From assembly GCF_004353505.1 (NCBI RefSeq), contig NZ_SMNQ01000008.1:224510-288509 (forward strand): a stretch of 64,000 nucleotides of DNA, written 5' to 3'. The translations under genes and the position numbers were made by a program. Below are positions 51,220 through 58,800 of this stretch, one piece after another; position 1 is the stretch's first letter, and every line of letters starts with the position of its first letter. Below the pieces are notes generated by a model. It worked only from the letters and a program-made list of their open reading frames with translations. It was not told the origin of the DNA and searched no databases. The DNA is from Streptomyces sp. WAC05374 (GTDB lineage Bacteria > Actinomycetota > Actinomycetes > Streptomycetales > Streptomycetaceae).

Positions 51220-52269
51220 GTGCACGCTCGTATCGTCCGTGGCGCCGTCCGATCCGCTGCCGTCGCCGCCGCGGTGACCGGCACCCTCACCTGGGCACCG
51301 ACCGCGACCGCCCAGTCGTCCGAGCCGACGCCCTCGGCATCCGCTGCCTCCACCGAGACACCGGCCCCGGATGCGGGCAGCATCGCGATCACCAAGAAGG
51401 ACGCGGCCGGGGACGTCCTCCCCGGCGCCGAGTTCCTCCTGCTCGACTCCACCGGCAAGGAGGCCGGACGCGGGAAGACCGACGCGCAGGGCAAGCTGAC
51501 CTTCCCCGACCTCGCTCCCGGTGTGTACCGGCTGAAGGAAACGTCTTCCGGCAGCCCGCTTCACGAGGTCGTCGCCGACCAGGACGTCATCGTCACCCCA
51601 GGTGTGGCCACACCGCTGACGATCACCGACCCGTTCAAGGCCGCCAAGGTTCTCCTCCAGGCCAAGGACGACAAGACCGGAAAGCTGCTGCCCGGATCCA
51701 CCGTGAACATCGGAACAGGCAGCGAGACCCTGCTCACCCTGACCACCGGGTCGCAGGGAACAGCCACCGGAGAACTGCCCGTGACCAGCCGGAAGACCGA
51801 ATTCTGGGTCAAGCAGGTCAAGGCCCCCGCCGGCTACGACCTCTACAAGCCGTCGAAGACGTTCACCGCAGGCCCCGGTGCGCCGGTCACCGTGACCGTC
51901 ACCAACGCCAAGACCGCCACCACGCCGAAGCCTGACCCGTCGGATAAGCCGACGCACGAGCCCACCGGCGCCCCGTCCACACCTGCGGACAAGCCGAGCG
52001 ACAGCGGGACTGGCGGGACGAAGCCCTCCCCGGCGGGCACCAGCACGCCGGACGCCGTCTCCACGCCCACCGCAGCGGCCGACGGGCTGAACGACAACAC
52101 GACGCCGAAGACTCCGGCTGGCTCCCTCGCCCACACCGGCGCCGACGCCACCACGTGGATTGCCGGCGGCGCCGGTCTCCTCGTCGCCGCAGGCGCGGTC
52201 GCCCTGGTCCTTGCCCGCCGTCGTACGGCGGCCCAGCCCGAGCCGGACGACACCAGCGAGACCAGCTAA
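51220..52269 (+). CDS. Sortase-anchored surface protein with SpaA-like domains
   Basis: 349 residues. A signal peptide (VRGAVRSAAVAAAVTGTLTWAPTATA), two prealbumin-like/SpaA domains (SIAITKKDAAGDVLPGAEFLLLDSTGKEAGRGKTDAQGKLTFPDLAPGVYRLKET and VLLQAKDDKTGKLLPGSTV...), a Pro/Thr/Ser stalk, and a C-terminal LAHTG motif, hydrophobic segment and basic tail. LAxTG is the motif used by actinobacterial class E sortases. Displayed on the cell wall, perhaps aiding contact between mating cells (inference). GTG start, AAGGAG upstream. Confidence 0.85.
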   Translation: MHARIVRGAVRSAAVAAAVTGTLTWAPTATAQSSEPTPSASAASTETPAPDAGSIAITKKDAAGDVLPGAEFLLLDSTGKEAGRGKTDAQGKLTFPDLAPGVYRLKETSSGSPLHEVVADQDVIVTPGVATPLTITDPFKAAKVLLQAKDDKTGKLLPGSTVNIGTGSETLLTLTTGSQGTATGELPVTSRKTEFWVKQVKAPAGYDLYKPSKTFTAGPGAPVTVTVTNAKTATTPKPDPSDKPTHEPTGAPSTPADKPSDSGTGGTKPSPAGTSTPDAVSTPTAAADGLNDNTTPKTPAGSLAHTGADATTWIAGGAGLLVAAGAVALVLARRRTAAQPEPDDTSETS

Positions 52270-52289
52270 CCGAAGATCACCCCGCCGTC

Positions 52290-52324
52290 AGCAGGCCCCC
52301 GGGATGTCATCCCGGGGGCCTGCT
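52290..52324. terminator. Strong bidirectional terminator
   Basis: Perfect 15-bp stem AGCAGGCCCCCGGGA / TCCCGGGGGCCTGCT with TGTCA loop, between the convergent surface-protein and ligase genes. Confidence 0.85.
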
Positions 52325-52351
52325 CTCGTCTACCACCGGGCGGCGGCAGGG

Positions 52352-53368
52352 TCAGCCGCTGGAGGGCTGCGTGCCTTCCCCGAACATCGGCACGTCGGCC
52401 ACGGTGACGTCCAGGCGCGGCCGTACGAAGCGCAGCGGGTGTCTCCACGCACCTCGGTCGATGGCGGTGTCGGCACTGACTTCCGCGACCAGGTCGGGAA
52501 CAACGAGGATCGGGTCGAGGGGTTCGCGGCTGCCCCAGGTGGCGGTGAACCGTACGCCGGTCCACGGGTGGCCGGGGCCGGCGGGGTGGAGGTGGTCGGC
52601 GAGCCGGGCCGCGGCGTCCGGTCTCAGGGGCGTGGTGCGCCCGACCGCACGCAGTCGGCCGTCTTCGTCGTAGCGTCCGAGGACGAGTATCTGCGGGCGC
52701 CGCAAGGTGCCGGTGATGCCTGCGATGATCGCTTCGGTGGTGTCGCGGCGGCGGACCTTGAACCAGCCTCTGGCTCCCGGCAGGTAACGCTGACCCATGC
52801 CCTTGATTACCAGGCCCTCCACGCCCGGGACTTCCGTCCAGGAGGTCAGCCACTCCTGGGCGAGGGCCGGGTCGGTCGTCATCGGGCACAGCGTCCACGG
52901 TGGCGACAACCCGCGCTCCCGGAACAGACCCTCCAGAGCAGCGCGGCGGCGCTCGTACGGTTCGGCGAGCAGCTCCTGGCCGTCGATCTGAAGGACGTCG
53001 AAGGCGATGAAGTGCGCGGGCATGGCGTCGGCTAGCTGCGCCACGGTCCGGCCGCTGGAGGAGGCACGACGCTGGAGCGCCTCGAAGGAGAGCCGGTCTT
53101 GCGACCACACGACTACTTCGCCGTCGAGGACTAGGGCGGGCGGGAGCTGGCGCGCGGCGGTGACGAGGTCGGGGAAGTGGCGCTGGATCAGCGAGCCGCG
53201 CCGCGACTGCAGGAGCGTCGAGCCACCCGGCCGGGCCGAGGTGAACAGCAGCGCCCGATAGCCGTCGAACTTTGCCTCGAACGCCAGGTTGCCCGGCAGG
53301 ACGCCGGGTGCGGTTACCGTCTCGCGGGCTTGGGCGAGCATCGGCTCCACGGGAGGCTTCAGCACCAT
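52352..53368 (-). CDS. ATP-dependent DNA ligase (LigC-like)
   Basis: 338 residues. Nucleotidyltransferase motif with the adenylation Lys in FEAKFDGYRALLF (K32), VLDGEVVVW, IAFDVLQIDGQ, GLVIKGMGQRY and WFKVRRRDTTEAII, then an OB-fold (ITGTLRRPQILVLGRYDED). Length fits the small LigC/LigD-ligase-domain class used in end joining or repair. No Ku or polymerase partner nearby. ATG start. Confidence 0.88.
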   Translation of the reverse strand: MVLKPPVEPMLAQARETVTAPGVLPGNLAFEAKFDGYRALLFTSARPGGSTLLQSRRGSLIQRHFPDLVTAARQLPPALVLDGEVVVWSQDRLSFEALQRRASSSGRTVAQLADAMPAHFIAFDVLQIDGQELLAEPYERRRAALEGLFRERGLSPPWTLCPMTTDPALAQEWLTSWTEVPGVEGLVIKGMGQRYLPGARGWFKVRRRDTTEAIIAGITGTLRRPQILVLGRYDEDGRLRAVGRTTPLRPDAAARLADHLHPAGPGHPWTGVRFTATWGSREPLDPILVVPDLVAEVSADTAIDRGAWRHPLRFVRPRLDVTVADVPMFGEGTQPSSG

Positions 53369-53381
53369 CGCGCCGCGTCGT

Positions 53382-53540
53382 TCAGCCGAGGTAGTTCTCG
53401 GGATGGGCCGACTTCTGCACCTTCCAGGACTTGCCCGAGCACCCCGACGGCAGGGGCGGGAAGCGGTGGTCCTTCACGTCGGTGCTCCAATGGTGTTCGC
53501 CGCCGCAGTCGCATTCGTAGACCCGCTGGCGGGCACGATC
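53382..53540 (-). pseudogene. Small Cys-containing protein without a visible start
   Basis: A coding-like stretch ends at TGA 53382: RQRVYECDCGGEHHWSTDV ... PSGCSGKSWKVQKSAHPENYLG, about 50 residues with C-x-C and a later Cys as in tiny zinc-binding proteins. The in-frame stop at about 53541 comes before any ATG/GTG/TTG, so the start was lost or a frameshift separates it from GTG/ATG codons just upstream. Confidence 0.4.
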
Positions 53541-53674
53541 TCACCGGGATGCCACGACGTCATCTTCTCACTCATGGGTTCTGTCTACGACGACGCTGCG
53601 CACAACGCGACCCAGGCGCTCTCCCGGGGGTTGGCCCGCGTCCGCACGCTCGTCGTGCTCGCGGGCCCATGTCG

Positions 53675-54178
53675 CTATCCGTTCCCCTGGCCGAGTTCGA
53701 GCGCCGGAATGAGAACGGCGCAGGCGTCGCAGTCGGTGCAGGCGCGCGCCCCGTCCCGCATCAGCGCGTCCAGGGCCTCCAGCGTGCCCACCTCGGTCCC
53801 GCCGCCTGCGGCATGCCGGCACATGGCGTCATGCACGACCGTCCGCCCCCGGCGCTCGGGGGCGGGACGGACCACCCAGCCGGGGGCTGGCCGCGGCGGC
53901 GGACCTGGCAGACGACGCGTCGGCACGCCGGACAGATCCACGCCCGCGATGGGCGTCAGCTGCCGATCGGTCACCCAAACCGTGTACTCCGCAGCCTCGA
54001 CCCCGTCGGGGCGCGCCACCCAGGAAGGGACGCCGACGAGATAGCGCCATGGAGAAGGGCCGGGCACCTCCCGACGTTCGTGGAGACGGACCCGAACGGT
54101 CTGCCCGTCCGGCAAGGTCAGCTCTATCTCGGCCGGAGCCGATCCGGCCGTCCGCCGATCACCGCTCGGGCCGTCCAC
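53675..54178 (-). CDS. DUF6233-like protein
   Basis: 167 residues. The C-terminal part (GRTVVHDAMCRHAAGGGTEVGTLEALDALMRDGARACTDCDACAVLIPALELG) matches the family core in which a His/Cys-containing strand and a C-x2-C turn probably bind metal. The N-terminal part (PSPWRYLVGVPSWVARPDGVEAAEYTVWVTDRQLTPIAGVDLSGVPTRRL) is a strand-rich segment seen in Streptomyces relatives. GTG start immediately after the upstream gene's TAG. Confidence 0.65.
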   Translation of the reverse strand: MDGPSGDRRTAGSAPAEIELTLPDGQTVRVRLHERREVPGPSPWRYLVGVPSWVARPDGVEAAEYTVWVTDRQLTPIAGVDLSGVPTRRLPGPPPRPAPGWVVRPAPERRGRTVVHDAMCRHAAGGGTEVGTLEALDALMRDGARACTDCDACAVLIPALELGQGNG

Positions 54179-54403
54179 CTACCCAGCCCCGGTTTCCAGC
54201 TCCCGCACCGCCGTACGCAACGCGACCCGCTGCCCGGTCCCGGCCTCACGCCAGTACGGGTGCCACCAGACCTGGACCGACAGCTCCAGCAGGCGCCTAC
54301 GCAGTGCGGTCGTCCGCTCAGGCTGGACCGGGTCGGCGAGGCTCCGATAGGTCCGCTCCCAGGCAGACTGCGCGGCGATCAGGTCCTCGGGGAAGCAGAG
54401 CAT
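54179..54403 (-). CDS. Small helical protein paired with DUF6233
   Basis: 74 residues. LCFPEDLIAAQSAWERTYRSLADPV ... TALRRRLLELSVQVWWHPYWREAG. The conserved partner often found immediately upstream of DUF6233 genes. The start codon is only three bases from an ATTGCAT repeat and no ribosome-binding site is visible, so the mRNA may be leaderless. Confidence 0.65.
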   Translation of the reverse strand: MLCFPEDLIAAQSAWERTYRSLADPVQPERTTALRRRLLELSVQVWWHPYWREAGTGQRVALRTAVRELETGAG

Positions 54404-54421
54404 TGCATACGGTTATTGCAT
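54402..54421 (-). promoter_or_regulatory. ATTGCAT direct repeat at the DUF6233 operon start
   Basis: Two copies of ATTGCAT (54402-54408 and 54415-54421, 13-base period), the first overlapping the start codon at 54401-54403. The AT content is high for this DNA. Position suits a promoter or repressor operator acting on a leaderless transcript. Confidence 0.4.
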
Positions 54422-54758
54422 CACGTGTTCGATTTCTGTCGCATCTGTGCAGGTAGGCGCAGGGAGGGTCCTGTCCCTTCCAACCTTGAGCACTCTCACC
54501 GAAGCCTGAGCCAGGGTGACGCGATCAGACGCCGCCAAGAAGTAGCCGCGCTCTGGGGCTCTCGCCTACCTCTGTGGGCCGCGGGAGACCCCGCGGATCC
54601 GCGTACGGCCTATGACTGCGTGAACTGCGAAACGCTAACTTCCGGGCCTCGGGTCAAGTCCCATGCGCCCAGGACTACGCCCACACAGGCTTGGGCAGTC
54701 GCTACGGTGGGGTACGCCAACTCAGATGCGGAATCCGGTACAAGGGGGCGCGGTGCAT
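54422..54758. other. Intergenic region upstream of the retron
   Basis: Noncoding stretch separating the divergent DUF6233 pair from the retron effector. It contains a 7-bp hairpin CCGCGGG/CCCGCGG (54579-54596). Promoter for the retron operon is expected here. A reading frame from 54663 is open but not coding-like until about 54759. Confidence 0.4.
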
Positions 54759-55997
54759 ATGCGTGCCGTGAGGGAGCCAGCGAGGCCAAGCGAAACCCAT
54801 CAGGGGATCGAGTGGCTGACCAACTTCGGCCCCAGGGACACTGAGACGGCTCAGCAGTTGCTCGACAGCCTGCATATCGTGTCGGAGACGACGTTCAGGC
54901 AGGGGCTGCTGGAACATCTGGGGTCAGTCCTAGCTGGTGAAGCCACCATGGAGAAACCGGCGGCACTGTATGGCGTCCGCTCCTGCAAGCCGACGGACAC
55001 GATGTTCATCAACGAGGTGTCACCACAGGTTTCCGGTGTCGATGGCGGCGGTAGCGAGTTGATCGTCCAGAACATCATCCGCGATGTGCAGCGGAGCCTG
55101 GACACCTCCGTAGTGACGCGCAACGCCATGACGATTGATCTTCTTCGGGCGCGTCGTGCACGGAGCCTAGTGTTCGTTTCCGACTACGCCGGCTCCGGCG
55201 AGGAGTCTCTGGCGTACGCGCGGGCCTGGCTGCGTAATGCGACGATCCGCAGCTGGCGCTCCCTGAAGTTGGTCCGGCTGCACCTGGTCCTCTTCGCCGC
55301 AACGACCACCGGACTGCGGCGCATCCGTGCCAGTGGGCTGTACGACGGGGTGTCGGTGCTGCACCGCGGGATGGACTTTCCTTCGGCTGAGTGGCATAAG
55401 GACCAGCTCTGGAGGATCAGGAAGCTGTGCGAAGACTATGCACGGCGGCCCGAAGACGGTGCAGGCTGGTCGGGCAGCGAGGGTCTGCTCGTGTTCGAGC
55501 ACACCGTGCCGAACAATCTGCCATCCATCCTGCGCCAATCCAGGGGGCGGAGCCGGCGTTCCGACGGTAAGTGGGCACCGTTCTTCGAGCACCGCACCGC
55601 ACCGCCGGGACTCATGCGTGACCTTGTCGGATACCGGCCAGGGCGCAACGCAGAACCCGGGCCGCGTGGCATGGGGCGAGTCCAGGTGACAGGAACAGGC
55701 AAGCTCCACGTGCGCTATCGCGGAGGCATCAGGGACCTTGTTGAGGTCCTTGGTCACATCGCGAACGGCCATAGGCACCCCGAACAACTGGCGACCGATG
55801 TTTCAGTATCCGTTCTGGTTGCCAGAAACCTCGTCCTTCAGGCTCAGAAGCTGGGATTGGTGGACTCTGAAACGCGGCTTACCGACGCAGGATGGAGGGA
55901 GTTGCGGGCAGCCAAGGCGAAGCCCCGGCTTGTCGTGAGCCGCTTGCGGGGCAGTCAGGAACCTTACTACCCTGGCACCTTGCGGGAGAGTCGGTGA
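54759..55997 (+). CDS. Retron effector: phosphoribosyltransferase-like and winged-helix protein
   Basis: 412 residues. A PRTase-type nucleotide loop is visible in SLVFVSDYAGSGEESLAYARAW (about 136-157, the acidic-GSG loop that binds PRPP in type I PRTases). LLVFEHTVPNNLPSIL (243-258) and KWAPFFEHR (271-279) match the companion motifs of these proteins. The last ~85 residues (LGHIANGHRHPEQLATDVSVSVLVARNLVLQAQKLGLVDSETRLTDAGW) form a winged helix. This domain pair is the accessory described for type III retrons. ATG 54759 has AAGGGGG 10 bases upstream. The stop codon lies inside the a1 arm of the msr-msd RNA. Confidence 0.82.
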   Translation: MRAVREPARPSETHQGIEWLTNFGPRDTETAQQLLDSLHIVSETTFRQGLLEHLGSVLAGEATMEKPAALYGVRSCKPTDTMFINEVSPQVSGVDGGGSELIVQNIIRDVQRSLDTSVVTRNAMTIDLLRARRARSLVFVSDYAGSGEESLAYARAWLRNATIRSWRSLKLVRLHLVLFAATTTGLRRIRASGLYDGVSVLHRGMDFPSAEWHKDQLWRIRKLCEDYARRPEDGAGWSGSEGLLVFEHTVPNNLPSILRQSRGRSRRSDGKWAPFFEHRTAPPGLMRDLVGYRPGRNAEPGPRGMGRVQVTGTGKLHVRYRGGIRDLVEVLGHIANGHRHPEQLATDVSVSVLVARNLVLQAQKLGLVDSETRLTDAGWRELRAAKAKPRLVVSRLRGSQEPYYPGTLRESR

Positions 55998-56206
55998 CGG
56001 CCTAGCGCAATCGGCGAGGTCATCGCCGAGTCAACGGTCTGCATTTGCAGGTCAGGCTGCGGTCGTGAGCCGCACGCTGTGGACAAGCTGTCGAACGCCT
56101 GGATGGTGCGAGGCGCACGGTCTCCTACGTGGGGCCTGGCGCGCGACTCGCACCACCCGCCGGGGGCGGGATACACCGAAGGTAGGCCACCCATCGACTC
56201 TCCCGC
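55982..56206 (+). ncRNA. msr-msd: Retron msr-msd RNA
   Basis: a1 (55982-56004) and a2 (56183-56206) pair: GCGGGAGAGTCGGTG with CATCGACTCTCCCGC (15 bp, one G-U) and GGCCTA with TAGGCC (6 bp), separated by a small internal loop. The a1 arm ends in CCTAGCG, the position and sequence of the branching G in known retrons. msr hairpins: TCGGCGA/TCGCCGA (56011-56029), CTGC/GCAG (56039-56050), TGCGG/CCGCA (56058-56074). msd: long hairpin with TGGTGCGAG/CTCGCACCA (56104-56112 with 56147-56155), GCGC/GCGC, CTCC/GGGG apex and an outer CGCC/GGCG. Exact ends of the reverse-transcribed part cannot be read from sequence. Confidence 0.85.
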
Positions 56207-56273
56207 GCTCTACAGGAGCCTCGGCCGCAGGAACGGCGTCACTTCCTCAGTCATCGACGAGGCTTTGGAGCAG

Positions 56274-57329
56274 ATGCGACGAGTCCGAAGTCAAGGACTC
56301 ACACCTGTACTGACGCTGGGGCACCTGGCCCACCAGACTGGGGCACCTTACCTTTACCTGCGAAGGGTCGTCCAGCGTCGACAAGACCCATACACCGAGT
56401 TCTCGCGCCCCAAGCGTGAGCGCGGCAAATCTCGCACAATTGCAGCCCCAGCGCCCGTATTGATGGACGTGCAACGCTGGCTCCTGACCAACGTAGTCAG
56501 CCCGATCCCAGCACACGGGGCGAGTTACGCCTACCAGCAGGGACGCTCTGCCGTGCAATGCGCGCAACTTCACCTTGGTGCCTCGTGGTTACTGAAATTC
56601 GATCTCCATGACTTCTTTCACTCCGTCAACGAGCGTACTGTGCAATCAATCCTGCGGGCGGTCGGCTACAACAGTCTCGTCTCGTTCGAAATGGCCCGCG
56701 TCTGTACCCGTGTCCCGGGCGGAATCACCTGGCCTCACATCAGGAGTGCATACCAGGCCATCCCCGGCTACAGCGCGCCGGTCCTGGGCTACCTCCCACA
56801 GGGAGCCCCCGCGAGTGGCGCACTTGCCAATCTGGCCGCCCGTCCGATGGACGAGGCTCTCTCATCCGTCGCCGACCGGTATCGCATGACGTATACGCGC
56901 TATGCGGACGACATGACCTTTTCAACTCTGAGAAGCCTCGACCGCTCCACGCTCACACGCTGCGTCTCCGAGATCTCGGCAGCGGTGTCCGACGCCCGGT
57001 TCCGGCTACACAGGAAGAAGACCCGCGTTGTGCCGCCAGGTGCCCGCAAGATCGTCTTGGGTCTCCTCGTGGACGGCGAGAGACTCCGACTTCCGCGGCA
57101 CACGAGAAGGGGACTAGAAGATCACGTCCGCGGTGTCGCCAAGTTCGGGATTGGGGCCCACGTCGAGCACGCCGGCTACAGCTCCCTGCAAGGTTTCGTC
57201 AACCACATCGACGGGCTGCTTGCGTACGGGCATGGTGTGGACCCTGCGTGGTCGAAGCCACTGGCTGCCCAGTGGGAGCACCTGATGAACGCTGCGGGTC
57301 TTACGGCCCAGGAACGCCGCCTCTGGTGA
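56274..57329 (+). CDS. Retron reverse transcriptase
   Basis: 351 residues from ATG 56274. Motif A KFDLHDFF (108-115), motif B YLPQGAPASGALANL (173-187), motif C YADD (210-213), and RLHRKKTRVVPPGARKIVLGLLVDG (244-268), whose VLG stands where retron RTs have VTG. A region before motif A (SRPKRERGKSRTIAAP ... SYAYQQGRS) is typical of retron RTs. The start is uncertain: coding-like sequence extends upstream in frame to about 56193, inside a2, and the longest frame opens at GTG 56079 within the msd. Reverse transcribes the adjacent msd to make msDNA. Confidence 0.88.
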   Translation: MRRVRSQGLTPVLTLGHLAHQTGAPYLYLRRVVQRRQDPYTEFSRPKRERGKSRTIAAPAPVLMDVQRWLLTNVVSPIPAHGASYAYQQGRSAVQCAQLHLGASWLLKFDLHDFFHSVNERTVQSILRAVGYNSLVSFEMARVCTRVPGGITWPHIRSAYQAIPGYSAPVLGYLPQGAPASGALANLAARPMDEALSSVADRYRMTYTRYADDMTFSTLRSLDRSTLTRCVSEISAAVSDARFRLHRKKTRVVPPGARKIVLGLLVDGERLRLPRHTRRGLEDHVRGVAKFGIGAHVEHAGYSSLQGFVNHIDGLLAYGHGVDPAWSKPLAAQWEHLMNAAGLTAQERRLW

Positions 57330-57431
57330 GCAGAAATCGGCCTCCCCTATCGTGCACGCCATCTGCACCCCTCATGATCGCGGGTGTTGCGACGATTTCT
57401 CGACGAGACGAACTGCGATCCGTCAACCCCT

Positions 57432-58577
57432 TCAGTGAGATTCGCTCATGGTTGGTGCGACAGGACAGGGATCGGCTGTGACTCGTGATGTGTGAGTGAT
57501 TCTCAGCGAAGGTTGGTCACGGCGCGGACCGGCCTGCGAAGTAGGAGATCCACCATGTTCGAGCCAGCGGTCGACCCAGGCGGGCACGGAGAGGGCAAGC
57601 TGCTGCTGGACAGCGTAGCTCGCAGGGCGGAGCTCCTGGATCCGCTTCAGGCGGTCGCCGTGGCGCTGGATGGCGCGAACCTCCAGCACTCCGGGCCGCC
57701 CGGCCAGGCCGGCGGCGACGGTGGTGCACTGGTCGCTGTAGCCGGGCGGCAGATCGCAGGTGCAGTGTTCGTCCACGGAGGCGAGCGGCAGGCCCCAGCC
57801 GGGCGCCGCGAGCAGCGCCATGAGCCGCCGGTGGCCGGTGGTGCCGGAACCTTCCGCGAACGTGGGGTCGATGATCCAGCGCTCGCCACCGTCGCGTTCG
57901 TGGTGGCCGAGCCAGCCGGTCACGGCCAGCGGCGCCCCCAGGGTGCGGATCAGACCGACACGGCGCAGCAGCCCGCTGGTCAACCAGGCCGACGCCGCGG
58001 TGCCCCGACGGCCCGGCCGCCGGTAGGGGCGCTCGGCCGGGTGCCACCGGGTCGGCATGTCGCGGTGGCATGGCGTCATGCCGTAGGCGCCCATCTGCCG
58101 GTCCTGGACGTCGACCGCGCGCAGCCAGTCGTCGGGGTCCAAACCCAGCAGAGTGACGGAGGCGGACGTGTCCAGCACGCGCAGCACCACCAACCCGTCC
58201 TCGACGTGGGTACGGGCCCCAGGCACCCCCTTGATGTCGCCGTACTCGTCGGCGCGCGGCAGCAGCGCCTCGGCCAGGTCCAGAGCCTGGGTCTCCTCCG
58301 GGTCGTGCTGCTCGACCGGGTCGGCCCCGAATCGGATCAGGAGGCGGTCAGAGCGGGGGTCAACGTACTCGATGCCCCACGGGTGCAGAGTGGTGATCCG
58401 ACGCCAGGCCAGTGCGGCCATCACCCGGGCCTCCAGCAGCATCTGGTCGGCGTCCGGCTGCGGGATCAACAAGGAGCCAGGCGCTGCGGCCTCGACCCGG
58501 CGCCGGGCGGACTGCCAGGGCATCCCGGTGTACAGACGCAGCAGTTCGGCGCGACGTTCGACGGCGGTTGTCTTCAT
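57432..58577 (-). CDS. Unrecognised protein, mixed alpha/beta
   Basis: 381 residues. LLRLYTGMPWQSARRRVEAAAPGSLLIPQPDADQMLLEARVMAALAW, then DPRSDRLLIRFGADPVEQHDPEE, a long central region with Cys-containing VDEHCTCDLPPGYSDQCTTVAAGL. No domain recognised. ATG 58577, GGAG 9 bases upstream. First of three minus-strand genes convergent with the retron; codon use is ordinary Streptomyces. Confidence 0.6.
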   Translation of the reverse strand: MKTTAVERRAELLRLYTGMPWQSARRRVEAAAPGSLLIPQPDADQMLLEARVMAALAWRRITTLHPWGIEYVDPRSDRLLIRFGADPVEQHDPEETQALDLAEALLPRADEYGDIKGVPGARTHVEDGLVVLRVLDTSASVTLLGLDPDDWLRAVDVQDRQMGAYGMTPCHRDMPTRWHPAERPYRRPGRRGTAASAWLTSGLLRRVGLIRTLGAPLAVTGWLGHHERDGGERWIIDPTFAEGSGTTGHRRLMALLAAPGWGLPLASVDEHCTCDLPPGYSDQCTTVAAGLAGRPGVLEVRAIQRHGDRLKRIQELRPASYAVQQQLALSVPAWVDRWLEHGGSPTSQAGPRRDQPSLRITHTSRVTADPCPVAPTMSESH

Positions 58578-58800
58578 AACTCGAAGCTCCTCAACACCGC
58601 GGAGCCGTCCCGACACAGCACGCGCGGCGGAGAGCCACGAAGAACATGCGGACCATGCAGCGGCGCCGGCCAAGTTGGCTTCTCCACGGCGTGCTCGATG
58701 TCGGGTCGAGCACAGGGCAGGGACCCCGCCGGGCCCACCACTCCGGATTTAACCACATCGACCCGGGGCAGGCCCTGGCCGCGGGGGTGACGCGCCGCGG

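Noticed and set aside
54530..54760. Upstream location for the retron RNA
   Set aside because: The CCGCGGG/CCCGCGG hairpin there lacks matching a1/a2 arms and a branch-site motif, whereas 55982-56206 has all of these.
56079..56273. GTG 56079 as the true start of the reverse transcriptase
   Set aside because: It lies inside the msr-msd RNA without a ribosome-binding site; kept as an unresolved alternative.
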